64,000 nt of DNA, from NCBI RefSeq assembly GCF_000718305.1, contig NZ_JOFQ01000024.1:1-64000 (forward strand). The letters are read 5' to 3'. Positions within the stretch are counted from its first letter, which is position 1. Every line of letters begins with the position of its first letter. This stretch comes from Streptomyces niger (GTDB lineage Bacteria > Actinomycetota > Actinomycetes > Streptomycetales > Streptomycetaceae). The translations under genes and the position numbers were made by a program. Of this stretch, positions 34,451 to 42,896 are shown piece by piece. The notes beneath the pieces were generated by a model. The model worked only from the letters and a program-made list of their open reading frames with translations. It was not told the origin of the DNA and made no database searches.

Positions 34451-34849
34451 CTACTCCTGTCCGAGCGGTCGGAGTTCGTACTTCGGATTGAACAGCACCC
34501 GGCGCCCGTGGCTCATGGAGATCCGGCCGGAGGCGATGAGCTTACGGCCCGGTTCGATACCGGTGATGGCGCGCCGGCCGAGCCAGACCACGTCCAGCGC
34601 CGCCGAGCCGTCGAACAGCTCGGCCTCCAGCGCCGGCACCCCGGCCCGAGGGCGCAGCGTGACGTGCCGCAGCGTACCCGTGACCTTCACGATCTGGCGG
34701 TCGTCGCAGTCGCAGATCCGCGTACAGCCCGCGTTCTGCGCGTCCTGCTGCAGCTCGGCGGACTGCAGCTCCTCCTCGGAGGAGGACAGCCTGTCGAGCA
34801 TCCGGCGGAAGCGTCCGGCCGGCTTCTCGGAACGGGTCCCAGCACTCAT
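34451..34849 (-). CDS. OB-fold nucleic-acid-binding protein
   Basis: 132 aa from ATG 34849. The OB-fold (tRNA_anti/RecG-wedge type) spans ~45-125 (VKVTGTLRHVTLRPRAGVPA, LEAELFDGSAALDVVWLGRR, GIEPGRKLIASGRISMSHGR). It is preceded by a helical leader with RMLDRLSSSEEELQSAEL and a Cys pair region (AGCTRICDCDDR). Probably binds single-stranded nucleic acid; no enzymatic motif. Operon with the DUF3159 gene. Confidence 0.82.
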   Translation of the reverse strand: MSAGTRSEKPAGRFRRMLDRLSSSEEELQSAELQQDAQNAGCTRICDCDDRQIVKVTGTLRHVTLRPRAGVPALEAELFDGSAALDVVWLGRRAITGIEPGRKLIASGRISMSHGRRVLFNPKYELRPLGQE

Positions 34850-34928
34850 ACAGCCAGCGTACCGGCCGCCTCCCGGCGGGATCACCGGCCCGAGCCCGGT
34901 GACCGGGAGCAGCGGAGCCGGATACGGA

Positions 34929-35612
34929 TCACTGTTCGAAGCGGTAGCCCATGCCCGGCTCGGTGACGAAGTGCCGCGGATGGGACGGATCCGCCTCCAG
35001 CTTGCGGCGCAGCTGGGCCATGTAGACCCGCAGATAGTTGGACTCGGTCCCGTACGAGGGCCCCCAGACCTCCTGCAGCAGCTGTTTCTGGCTGACCAGC
35101 CGGCCGGTGTTGCGGACCAGGACCTCCAGCAGGTGCCACTCGGTGGGGGTGAGCCGGACGTCGCGGCCGCCGCGGTTGACCTTCTTGGCGGCCAGGTCGA
35201 CGGTGAACCCCTCGGTCTCGACCAGGACGGCGGCGTCGGCGGGCCCGGTGGGCTCGGCGCGGCGCACGGCGGCCCGCAGCCGGGCCAGCAGCTCGTCCAT
35301 GCCGAACGGCTTGGTGACGTAGTCGTCGGCGCCCGCGTCCAGCGCCTCGACCTTCTCGTCGGAGGTCTGCCGGGCGGAGAGCACCAGGATCGGCACCCGG
35401 GTCCAGCCGCGCAGTCCCCTGATCACGTCCACGCCGTCCATGTCGGGCAGGCCGAGGTCGAGGACGACCACGTCGGGGTGGCGGGCGGCGGCGAGCCGGA
35501 GCGCGGTGGCGCCGTCGGGCGCGGCGTCCACCTCGTACTTGCGCGCCTTGAGGTTGATCACGAGGGCGCGGACGATCTGCGGCTCGTCATCGACCACGAG
35601 CACCCGGTTCAT
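34929..35612 (-). CDS. kdpE: KdpE response regulator
   Basis: 227 aa OmpR/PhoB-type regulator. The receiver has Asp8-Asp9, phospho-Asp52 (VVVLDLGLPDMDG) and the KPFG lysine; the C-terminal winged HTH reads LTPTEWHLLEVLVRNTGRLV, ESNYLRVYMAQLRRKLE. Co-transcribed with kdpD 65 bases upstream. KdpE activates kdpFABC when K+ is scarce. Since kdpFABC is not next to it, the regulon members must lie elsewhere. ATG 35612 has no strong Shine-Dalgarno; the reading that continues upstream of it is not real. Confidence 0.92.
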   Translation of the reverse strand: MNRVLVVDDEPQIVRALVINLKARKYEVDAAPDGATALRLAAARHPDVVVLDLGLPDMDGVDVIRGLRGWTRVPILVLSARQTSDEKVEALDAGADDYVTKPFGMDELLARLRAAVRRAEPTGPADAAVLVETEGFTVDLAAKKVNRGGRDVRLTPTEWHLLEVLVRNTGRLVSQKQLLQEVWGPSYGTESNYLRVYMAQLRRKLEADPSHPRHFVTEPGMGYRFEQ

Positions 35613-35677
35613 CGGGCCTGCCTTTCCCGCGGACGGCACCGGAGCCGCCGCAGTCGGTGTACGGGGAGCGGGCGCGC

Positions 35678-38224
35678 TCACGTCGTCGCCCGAGCGGGGA
35701 GGCCGGGGCTGACCGGCGGGTGGCCGGGCGCAGCGCGCAGGGTCAGGACCATGGTCAGACCGCCTCCTGGGGTGTCCTCGGCGGCGAGGGTGCCGCCCAT
35801 GGATTCGGCGAAACCGCGGGAGACGGCGAGGCCGAGGCCTACGCCCGCGCCACGCGGGGCGTCGCCGTAGCGCTGGAACGGCTCGAAGATGCGGTCCTTG
35901 GCGGCGTCGGGGACGCCGGGGCCGCGGTCCACGATGCGTACCTCCACGCGCTCGCCGAGCGCGCTGGCGGCGACCGTGACGGGCGCTCCGTCCGGGCTGT
36001 ACTTCACGGCGTTCTCCACGAGATTGGCCACGCACCGCTCCAGCAGGCCGGGGTCGACGGCGACGATGGGCAGCTCCTCGGGGATCTCCAGGCAGACGCT
36101 GCCTTCGGGGACGCCGCCGAGCGCCATCGGGACGACCTCGTCCAGGTCGGTGTCGCGGATCAGCGGGGTGACCGTGCCGGTCTGCAGCCGGGACATGTCC
36201 AGCAGGTTCCCGACCAGGTGGTCCAGCCGGTCGGCGCCGTTCTCGATGCCCGCCAGCAGCTCGGCCTCGTCCTCCTCGGACCAGGCCACGTCGTCGGAGC
36301 GGAGCGAGGTGACGGCGGCCTTGATGCCGGCCAGGGGCGTACGCAGATCGTGGCTGACGGCGGCGAGCAGGGCGGTGCGGATGCGGTTGCCCTCGGCCAG
36401 CTCGCGGGCCCGCTCGGCCTCGCCGACCAGCCGCTGGCGGTCCAGGACGACGGCGGCCTGGGCGGCGAAGGCGCCGAGCACCCGGCGGTCCTCGGCGGGC
36501 AGCTTGCGGCCGGTGAGCGCGAGGGCCATGTGCTCGTTGACCGGCATGTCCACGTCCGCGTCCTCGGGGCGGCCCGGTGCCTTGCCCTCGCCGACGCTGC
36601 CCGCGCAGCTCCACGGCTCGACCTCGCTCCCCCGCTCCAGGAGGGCGACGGCGTCCATGGCGAAGGTCTCGCGCACCCGTTCCAGCAGCGCGTCCAGCGT
36701 GGTCTCGCCGCGCAGCACGCTGCCGGCCAGGAACGACAGGATCTCCGCCTCGGCCCGTAGTCGGGCCGCCTGGTGGGTGCGGCGGGCCGCCAGGTCCACC
36801 ACCGAGGCGACGGCCACCCCGACCGCGAAGAAGATCGCGATGGCCACGATGTTCTCGGGGTCGGCGATGGTGACGCTGTGGGTGGGTGGCGTGAAGTAGA
36901 AGTTCAGCAGGACCGACCCGACGGCTGCCGAGGCGAGCGCGGCCGCCAGCCCGCCGAGCAGGGCCGCCGCCACGGTCAGGAACAGGAACAGCAGGACGTC
37001 GTTGGCGAGCCCGGGGCCGCTGTCGAGGTTGTACAGCAGCAGCGTGAGCAGGACCGGGCCCAGCACGCCGGTGAGCCAGCCGGCCAGCACGCGGGAGCGG
37101 CTGAGCCGGCCGCCGCGGGCCACCGGCAGGCCGCGGCCCTTGGCGACCTCGTCGTGGGTGACGATGTGGACGTCCAGGTCGGGCCCTGAGTCGCGGGCGA
37201 CGGTGGCGCCGACACCCGGGCCCAAGACGTACTGCCAGGCCTTGCGGCGACTGGAGCCCAGCACGATCTGGGTGGCGTTCACCCCGCGCGCGAACTCCAG
37301 CAGCGCGCTCGGCACGTCGTCGCCGATGACGTGGTGGAAGCTGCCGCCCAGGTCCTCGACCAGGGTGCGCTGGACGGCCAGCTCCTTGGGCGAGGCGCCG
37401 GTGAGCCCGTCGCTGCGGGCGATGTAGACCGCCATGACCTCGCTGCCGGAGCCCTTGGCAGCCATCCGCGCGGCGCGACGCAGCAGCGTCTTGCCTTCGG
37501 GGCCGCCGGTGAGGCCGACGACGATGCGCTCGCGGGCCTGCCAGGTGGAGCGGATGGAGTGCTCGGCGCGGTACTGCTGGAGGTACTCGTCGACCCGGTC
37601 GGCCACCCACAGCAGCGCCAGCTCGCGCAGGGCGGTGAGGTTGCCGGGCCGGAAGTAGTTCGACAGCGCGGCGTCGACCTTGTCGGAGGCGTAGATGTTG
37701 CCGTGCGCCATACGGCGGCGCAGCGCCTGAGGCGACATGTCGACAAGCTCGATCTGGTCGGCACGCCGGACCACCTCGTCGGGGACGGTCTCGCGCTGCC
37801 GTACACCCGTTATGGACTCCACCACGTCACCGAGTGATTCCAGGTGCTGGATGTTGACGGTGGAGACGACGTCGATGCCGGCTTCGAGCAGCTCCTCGAC
37901 GTCCTGCCAGCGCTTGGCGTTGCGCGAGCCGGGCACGTTGGTGTGGGCCAGCTCGTCGACCAGCGCGACGGCCGGCCTGCGGGCCAGTGCCGCGTCCACG
38001 TCCATTTCGGTGAACGTCGTGCCCCGATGGCTGAGCTGCCGGCGCCCCAGCTCCTCCAGGCCGTGCAGGAGCACCTCCGTGCGCGGCCGGTCGTGGTGTG
38101 CCACGAAGGCGACGACGACGTCCGTACCGCGCTCCAGGCGCCGGTGCGCCTCGGAAAGCATGGCGTACGTCTTGCCGACGCCCGGCGCCGCGCCGAGGTA
38201 GATGCGAAGCTTGCCGCGTCCCAT
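35678..38224 (-). CDS. kdpD: KdpD potassium sensor histidine kinase
   Basis: 848 aa. The N-terminal KdpD domain has Walker A GAAPGVGKT (11-19) and VDELAHTNVPGS. A UspA domain (~233-360), to which c-di-AMP binds in studied homologues, carries IVVGLTGGPEGKTLLRRAAR and VLGSSRRKAWQYVLG. Four TM helices (~378-478) and a GAF-like segment (~495-605) precede the HisKA H-box with His625 (AVSHDLRTPLAG) and an HATPase (NLVENAVKYSPDGA, DRGPGVP, GVGLGLAV). Full length and intact. Controls kdpE downstream. Confidence 0.94.
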   Translation of the reverse strand: MGRGKLRIYLGAAPGVGKTYAMLSEAHRRLERGTDVVVAFVAHHDRPRTEVLLHGLEELGRRQLSHRGTTFTEMDVDAALARRPAVALVDELAHTNVPGSRNAKRWQDVEELLEAGIDVVSTVNIQHLESLGDVVESITGVRQRETVPDEVVRRADQIELVDMSPQALRRRMAHGNIYASDKVDAALSNYFRPGNLTALRELALLWVADRVDEYLQQYRAEHSIRSTWQARERIVVGLTGGPEGKTLLRRAARMAAKGSGSEVMAVYIARSDGLTGASPKELAVQRTLVEDLGGSFHHVIGDDVPSALLEFARGVNATQIVLGSSRRKAWQYVLGPGVGATVARDSGPDLDVHIVTHDEVAKGRGLPVARGGRLSRSRVLAGWLTGVLGPVLLTLLLYNLDSGPGLANDVLLFLFLTVAAALLGGLAAALASAAVGSVLLNFYFTPPTHSVTIADPENIVAIAIFFAVGVAVASVVDLAARRTHQAARLRAEAEILSFLAGSVLRGETTLDALLERVRETFAMDAVALLERGSEVEPWSCAGSVGEGKAPGRPEDADVDMPVNEHMALALTGRKLPAEDRRVLGAFAAQAAVVLDRQRLVGEAERARELAEGNRIRTALLAAVSHDLRTPLAGIKAAVTSLRSDDVAWSEEDEAELLAGIENGADRLDHLVGNLLDMSRLQTGTVTPLIRDTDLDEVVPMALGGVPEGSVCLEIPEELPIVAVDPGLLERCVANLVENAVKYSPDGAPVTVAASALGERVEVRIVDRGPGVPDAAKDRIFEPFQRYGDAPRGAGVGLGLAVSRGFAESMGGTLAAEDTPGGGLTMVLTLRAAPGHPPVSPGLPARATT

Positions 38225-38667
38225 GGCCCCATTGTCTTACCTGTGAGCTGCCCATGACCGGGCCGTTACCGCTGCCGACCCTACCGAGCGGGAACGGGAC
38301 GAAGGCCGCATACGGGGAAGCCGGGGGGTGGTCTTGACGGGACCCTGACGGACCGCTCGGGCGGCGGCGTGGGCGGCAGTCTTCGCTGCGGCGTGAACGG
38401 CGGCGTTCGCGGCGGCATGGGCGGCGGCAGCGTGGGCGGGCAGGACTGTCCGGGCTGTCAGTGCCGCGCACTACTGTGTTGAGAAGGGGACCTCAATGCA
38501 CCCCCATGGGGGAAACGAGGGGCGAAACGGTACGCCGTCACGCGACACGCAGCACGCGATACGCAGCACACGGTACGCAGCACGCGACACCCGGCTCACG
38601 CCCCCGCGGCCCGCGGCGCCCCTACCGTACGGGGTGCCGCGGCCGCGGGACGGGTACGAGCGTGCGG
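38225..38667. other. Spacer upstream of kdpD with two repeat zones
   Basis: 443 bases, no gene. 38355-38440 is a degenerate GGCGGCGTGGGCGGC-type low-complexity run; 38533-38588 is a 14-bp tandem repeat (separate entry). The kdpD promoter must lie in 38225-38350, but no clear -10/-35 pair was seen. Confidence 0.5.
38533..38588. repeat. 14-bp imperfect tandem repeat
   Basis: Units ACGCAGCACGCGAT (38547-38560), ACGCAGCACACGGT (38561-38574) and ACGCAGCACGCGAC (38575-38588), with a degenerate fourth copy just before (38532-38546). Lies between kdpD and the end of the DUF3710 gene. Likely a variable-number repeat. Confidence 0.7.
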
Positions 38668-39432
38668 TCAGCGGATCTCGGTGATCTCCGGGCCGCGCTC
38701 CAGACGCTCCACGCCGCCGCCGAAGCGGGACTGCGAGGCGTCGTCCTGCTGGACGCCCTCCGGCACCATCTGGGCGTCGTCGGGGAGCTTGAGGACGATC
38801 GGGTCGCGGGGCGCCATCGGGCCCTCGCCGCGCACCACGACCGTGTCCCGGAAGATCTGCTCCAGCAGCCCGGCGGCCTGCGGCTGCACCGCGCCCTGGC
38901 CGGAGATCACGCCACGCAGGAACCACCGCGGGCCGTCCACGCCGACGAACCGCACGACCTGCACGCCGTTCGTCCCGTCCGGCAGCTGCACCGGCACCTG
39001 GGCCCGCAGCTCCCAGCCCAGCGGGCCGTCGACCTCGTCGATGACGCCGCCCTGCTGGGTGATGCCGGAGGCGATCTCCTGCCGCACCTCGCCCCAGATG
39101 CCCTCGTTCTTGGGGGCGGCGAAGGCCTGCAGCTGCACGGCGCTGTCCTGCAGCACGATGGTCGCGGCGACGATCGCGTCACCGGCGACCTCCACCCGCA
39201 GCTCCATGCCCTCCACGCCCGGTACGAAGAGGCCGCCCAGGTCCACCCGGCCCTCGCCCGGATTGCCGACCTCGGAGATGTCCCAGGGGCCGTCGGGCCG
39301 CGGGGCCGGCGGAAGGCTCACGCCGTAACTCTCGTCGTCCGCACCGGACTCGTCCGACGCCGTCTCCTCGGCAGGATCGACCGCCTCGACCGCGTCGTCT
39401 GGAGCCTCGTTCTTCTTGCGACGTCCGAACAC
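38668..39432 (-). CDS. DUF3710 protein
   Basis: 254 aa from GTG 39432 (MFGRRKKNEAPDD), supported by GGAAGGA upstream inside the end of dut. An acidic disordered N-terminus (~10-60) precedes the DUF3710 domain (RVDLGGLFVPGVEGMELRVE, IWGEVRQEIASGI, PRWFLRGVISGQGA). Function unknown. It lies 1 base past dut and is conserved beside dut in actinobacteria. Last gene of the thioesterase-dut-DUF3710 operon. Confidence 0.88.
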   Translation of the reverse strand: MFGRRKKNEAPDDAVEAVDPAEETASDESGADDESYGVSLPPAPRPDGPWDISEVGNPGEGRVDLGGLFVPGVEGMELRVEVAGDAIVAATIVLQDSAVQLQAFAAPKNEGIWGEVRQEIASGITQQGGVIDEVDGPLGWELRAQVPVQLPDGTNGVQVVRFVGVDGPRWFLRGVISGQGAVQPQAAGLLEQIFRDTVVVRGEGPMAPRDPIVLKLPDDAQMVPEGVQQDDASQSRFGGGVERLERGPEITEIR

Positions 39433-39433
39433 G

Positions 39434-39973
39434 TCACTGTCCTTCCCGGTCGGCACCGACCGATGCGTATCCATTCCCGCCCGTGGGGCCGCCCACCGCC
39501 GCATGACCGCCGGTGGACCCGAATCCCCCCTCGGCCCGCGCCGAGCCGGGAAGTTCCGCCACCTCGTGGAAGCGCACCTTCTCGACCTGCTGGACGACCA
39601 GTTGGGCGATCCGGTCGAACCTCTCGAACCGCACGGTCTCGCGCGGGTCCAGATTGACCACGATCACCTTGATCTCCCCACGGTACCCGGCATCCACGGT
39701 CCCGGGGGCATTCACGAGTGCCACACCGCAGCGGGCGGCGAGGCCCGACCGCGGGTGCACGAACGCGGCGTACCCCTCGGGCAGCGCGATGGCCACCCCC
39801 GTGGGGAGCACCGTGCGCTCCCCCGGGGCCAGTTCGGCCGCCTCCGTGGTGACGAGGTCGGCCCCCGCATCGCCCGGGTGCCCGTATGCGGGCAGCGGAA
39901 CCTCCGGATCGACGCGCCGGATCCGCACGTCCACGGGGCGCCGCGGCTGCGGTGTCTGAAGGGGCTCGGTCAC
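39434..39973 (-). CDS. dut: dUTP diphosphatase
   Basis: 179 aa, trimeric dUTPase: hydrolyses dUTP to dUMP and PPi, keeping uracil out of DNA. Motifs seen: motif 1 GDAGADLVT, motif 2 PRSGLA, motif 3 (uracil pocket) NAPGTVDAGYRGEIKV, motif 4 RIAQLVV and the C-terminal arm ARAEGGFGSTGGH. GTG 39973 overlaps the upstream thioesterase stop by 4 bases (GTGA). A ~20-residue Gly-rich extension follows the last motif. Confidence 0.95.
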   Translation of the reverse strand: MTEPLQTPQPRRPVDVRIRRVDPEVPLPAYGHPGDAGADLVTTEAAELAPGERTVLPTGVAIALPEGYAAFVHPRSGLAARCGVALVNAPGTVDAGYRGEIKVIVVNLDPRETVRFERFDRIAQLVVQQVEKVRFHEVAELPGSARAEGGFGSTGGHAAVGGPTGGNGYASVGADREGQ

Positions 39974-40554
39974 GGGTTCACCTCGAAGGCGCGGGCGCGG
40001 CGTACTTGGTCGGGGTCGGCCATCGCGGCCTCGATCTCCTCGGGCCGGCCGTTCTGGATGAAGTGCTCGACCTTCACCTCGATGAAGACCGCGTCGGCGC
40101 GGACCGCGACCGGGCCGTCCGGGCCGCCGATCCGGCCCACGGCGTGCGAGTAGATCTTCCGCCCGTGCACCGCGGTGACCTCGGCGTCCAGGTGCAGGAC
40201 CGTGCCGACCGGTACCGGCCGCAGGAAGTCGGTCTCCAGCCGGCCGGTCACCGCGATGGCCTGGAGCAGCCAGTTGAGCGAGCCGAGCGTCTCGTCCAGC
40301 GCCGTGGCCAGCACGCCGCCGTGCGCGAGGCCCGGCGCGCCCTGGTGGGCCTCCTTGACGGTGAACTCGGCGCTGACGCGCACGCCCTCTCCGGCCCGCG
40401 CCTCCAGGTGCAGGCCGTGCGGCTGCTTCCCGCCGCACCCGAAACATCGGTCGTAGTGCGCGCCGAGCAGTTCGCCGGGCGCGGGTGCTTCGGGGTGCCG
40501 TACCGGCGCGGCGGCGTCCGCGGGCGGCGTCAGCGATGTCCTGTCTCCACTCAC
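39970..40554 (-). CDS. PaaI/hotdog-family thioesterase
   Basis: 194 aa from GTG 40554, no strong ribosome site (possibly leaderless). Hotdog fold with HQGAPGLAHGGVLATALDET, the catalytic Asp/Glu helix of the PaaI/YbgC group, preceded by CFGCGGKQPHGLHL, a Cys pair typical of the actinobacterial subfamily. Predicted to hydrolyse an acyl-CoA; substrate unknown. First gene of the operon with dut and DUF3710; divergent from the DUF3093 gene with a 58-base promoter region. Confidence 0.85.
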   Translation of the reverse strand: MSGDRTSLTPPADAAAPVRHPEAPAPGELLGAHYDRCFGCGGKQPHGLHLEARAGEGVRVSAEFTVKEAHQGAPGLAHGGVLATALDETLGSLNWLLQAIAVTGRLETDFLRPVPVGTVLHLDAEVTAVHGRKIYSHAVGRIGGPDGPVAVRADAVFIEVKVEHFIQNGRPEEIEAAMADPDQVRRARAFEVNP

Positions 40555-40612
40555 AGGTGGAGACCCTACCCGCGCGCGCGGAGCACGCGCGCGCACGTGC
40601 CAAGCTGGACGC

Positions 40613-41056
40613 ATGCAGTCGTACGAAGAACGCCTCACAGCGCCCCGTTCCTGGTGGGTGATCGCCGTCGCCGTCGGCGTCGCCTGCGCCCTGATGCTGC
40701 TGCCGCTCGGGACGCTGCCGATGCTCGGCGGGCTGGTGGGCGGCGCCGCGCTGGCCGCCGTCCTGGTGAGCGCGTACGGCTCGGCCCGCATCCGGATCGT
40801 GGGCGGCGCGCTGATCGCCGGGGACGCGAAGATCCCGGCCGAGGCGCTGGGCGAGACGCACATGCTGGACGCCGAGGAGGCCCGGGCGTGGCGTACGTAC
40901 AAGGCCGACACCCGTGCGTTCATGGTGATGCGCAGCTACATTCCGACGGCCGTGCGGGTCGAGGTGACCGATCCGGCGGACCCGACGCCGTACGTCTACC
41001 TGTCGACGCGGCATCCGGAGGAGCTGTCGGCGGCGCTGGCGGCGATCCGGGCCTGA
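40613..41056 (+). CDS. DUF3093 membrane protein
   Basis: 147 aa. Two adjacent TM helices (SWWVIAVAVGVACALMLLPL; MLGGLVGGAALAAVLVSA) are followed by a cytoplasmic domain (ARIRIVGGALIAGDAKIPAE, TPYVYLSTRHPEELSAALAA), the PH-like DUF3093 family seen in all streptomycetes. Function unknown. Divergent from the thioesterase-dut operon. Confidence 0.87.
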   Translation: MQSYEERLTAPRSWWVIAVAVGVACALMLLPLGTLPMLGGLVGGAALAAVLVSAYGSARIRIVGGALIAGDAKIPAEALGETHMLDAEEARAWRTYKADTRAFMVMRSYIPTAVRVEVTDPADPTPYVYLSTRHPEELSAALAAIRA

Positions 41057-41137
41057 GAGGACGCTACGGGGAGAGCGCTTCGGGGCGTATCCGGGGGAGC
41101 CTCGGAGCCTACCCGGGGGGAAAGCTTCGAGGGCGGG

Positions 41138-42043
41138 TCAGTCGTCCCGGCCGGGCTCGTGCTGTCCGGGCTCGTGCTGTCCGGGCTTCCGGCGGCCGGT
41201 ACGGCCGGTTCTGGCGCGGCCGGTGAGCCGCTTGGGCTCGGGGGCCGGGGCCGGGTCCGGGAGGGCGTCCCAGGGGACCTGGCGGCGCCGCAGGTCCCGG
41301 CGGACCTTGCCGGCCAGCTTGGCGGTGTCCCGGCGGTTCATGAACGCGCCGACCGCCGCACCCACCATGAACGGCGTCATGCTGGGCAGATTGCGCATCA
41401 TGCGCTTCATGATCTGCTGGCGCAGCTCGCGCTTCATCTGTCCGCCGAGCGCGAGGTTCAGCGAGGCCGGGGCGGCGACGTCGACGCCGCGCTCCTCGGT
41501 CCAGGCCTGGGCGTACGCCAGGCCACGGGCGGTGCGCCCGCCCTGCGGGCGCAGGCCGTAGACCTCGTGCAGCTCGGCGATGAGCTTGATCTCGACCGAG
41601 GCGACGCCGACGACCTCGGCGGCCAGCTCGGCCGGCATGGCGGGCGGCACCGGCAGCATGGCCGCGGCGCCCACTCCGGCACCGACCGTGGCGGTGCCTC
41701 TCGTCGCCCCCGCGACGAGTCTGTCGGCCAGCTCCTCGGGGGTCAGGCCGGGAAACTGGCGGCGCAGCGTGGCCAGGTCGCGGACCGGGATCCGCGGGGC
41801 GGCCTCGATGATCCGGTCGGCGGTCCAGGAGAGTCCCGACCGCACCGTGACGCCGCTTCTGCGGGCGCCGGCGGCCGTTCTGGCCGCGAGCGTGGCCGCA
41901 CGGCCACGCTCCCTCAGCGCTTCGGTGCCCCGCTCCGCGGGGAGGGCGGTCCGGTCGGTGGGCACGGGCGCGGTCTCGCCGCGTCTGTGTGCTCCGGCCG
42001 CCGGACCGGTCTCGCCCTGATTGCCTCTACGGAACGGTTTCAC
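41138..42043 (-). CDS. Conserved actinobacterial protein, unknown function
   Basis: 301 aa. Arg/Ala-rich N-terminus (1-70), then two hydrophobic stretches (TATVGAGVGAAAMLPVPPAM, AELAAEVVGVASVEIKLIAE) and MRNLPSMTPFMVGAAVGAFM that may associate with the membrane, somewhat like EcsC-type proteins. The basic C-terminus ends in two PGQHE repeats encoded by a 15-bp tandem duplication (41151-41180). No enzyme motif. Place next to DUF3093 and DUF4193 is conserved as I recall; I do not know a function. Confidence 0.72.
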   Translation of the reverse strand: MKPFRRGNQGETGPAAGAHRRGETAPVPTDRTALPAERGTEALRERGRAATLAARTAAGARRSGVTVRSGLSWTADRIIEAAPRIPVRDLATLRRQFPGLTPEELADRLVAGATRGTATVGAGVGAAAMLPVPPAMPAELAAEVVGVASVEIKLIAELHEVYGLRPQGGRTARGLAYAQAWTEERGVDVAAPASLNLALGGQMKRELRQQIMKRMMRNLPSMTPFMVGAAVGAFMNRRDTAKLAGKVRRDLRRRQVPWDALPDPAPAPEPKRLTGRARTGRTGRRKPGQHEPGQHEPGRDD

Positions 42044-42154
42044 TGAGCTTCACCTCACGCTGTCGTCCCGGTGACCGCGGCTCGGGGCGGCGCCTGTCCG
42101 GGAGACCGCCGGTCTCCCTCGCGGGCGCGTACGGGCCACGGCCTCGGCCCGCCC

Positions 42155-42457
42155 TCAGGCCGCGCAGTCGCGGCAGATGGGCTGGCCGTTCTTGTCCTCC
42201 GCCGCCAGCTGGCTGCGGTGGTGGACCAGGAAGCAGCTCATGCAGGTGAACTCGTCCTGCTGCTTGGGCAGGACCCGTACGGCGAGCTCTTCGTTGGACA
42301 GGTCGGCGCCGGGCAGCTCCAGGCCTTCGGCCTGCTCGAACTCGTCGACGTCGACGGCCGAGGCGGACTTGTCGTTCCGCCGCGACTTCAGCTCTTCGAT
42401 GCTGTCCTCGTTGAGGTCGTCATCGGTCTTGCGTGGTGTGTCGTAATCCGTAGCCAT
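42155..42457 (-). CDS. DUF4193 zinc-ribbon protein
   Basis: 100 aa. Acidic N-terminal half (DDDLNEDSIEELKSRRNDKS) and a C-terminal zinc ribbon with Cys72-x2-Cys75 (FTCMSCFLVHH) and Cys95-x2-Cys98 (PICRDCAA). The DUF4193 family is nearly universal and highly conserved in actinobacteria; function unknown, probably a nucleic-acid or transcription-associated factor. Good GGGGGAG ribosome site before ATG 42457. Two palindromes lie in its 439-base upstream spacer. Confidence 0.9.
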   Translation of the reverse strand: MATDYDTPRKTDDDLNEDSIEELKSRRNDKSASAVDVDEFEQAEGLELPGADLSNEELAVRVLPKQQDEFTCMSCFLVHHRSQLAAEDKNGQPICRDCAA

Positions 42458-42620
42458 GGTCGCTCTCCCCCTCTGGGTGTCTGCGGTGTCTCAGCGCTCG
42501 TAACGCGTGAGAGGCCGGACTTGTGCCCGACCTGAGGCGGAGATTTTGCCTCACATCAAGGTCTGTTACTCAATCGACACCCAACCGCACCCCTGAAGAG
42601 GTGATCGGATTGGATGGCGA

Positions 42621-42640
42621 TAGGACCGTACACGGTCCTA
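42621..42640. promoter_or_regulatory. 20-bp inverted repeat upstream of DUF4193
   Basis: Arms TAGGACCGT / ACGGTCCTA with a 2-base centre, 164 bases upstream of the DUF4193 start. Perfect symmetry suggests a dimeric regulator; owner unknown. Confidence 0.5.
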
Positions 42641-42689
42641 AAGTCGCACCTCGCGCTTGCCATCACGTGTACTTCCCGTGATCGGACCC

Positions 42690-42712
42690 CCGGGAAACCC
42701 GGAGTTTCCCGG
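42690..42712 (-). terminator. Stem downstream of cutS
   Basis: CCGGGAAA-(7)-TTTCCCGG, ~185 bases after the cutS stop. Plausible but distant terminator. Confidence 0.35.
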
Positions 42713-42896
42713 CGTTCCGAGGGCCCTGGCGATCACGGAGAGTAGACGGCCCGGAATTCGCGCCTGTGATCGATCACACATGCCCGGGCCGCCGAACGGA
42801 CCGGTCGAATTCCGCGCAAAGCGAACTCGGGGCGAAGGATGACCGGACTCCCCCGGCCGCGTCAAGCCGGACCCGCGGGAGCGGTGGCCGGAACTC

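Larger units (their letters stand above)
42458..42896. other. Spacer between DUF4193 gene and cutS, with three dyads
   Basis: 439 bases of below-average GC. It holds TAGGACCGT-AC-ACGGTCCTA (42621-42640), the stem CCGGGAAA-(7)-TTTCCCGG (42690-42712), and TGTGATCGATCACA (42765-42778). No gene. The first and last may be operators for the DUF4193 gene; the stem may terminate cutS transcripts. Confidence 0.6.

Noticed and set aside
38668..40554. Operon with dut as part of a mobile or defence unit
   Set aside because: dut, DUF3710 and the thioesterase are ordinary conserved actinobacterial neighbours, with codon use like the rest of the core.
42765..42778. Crp-like site TGTGATCGATCACA
   Set aside because: The half-sites are two bases too close for the Crp spacing (GTG-N8-CAC); kept only as an unassigned dyad.
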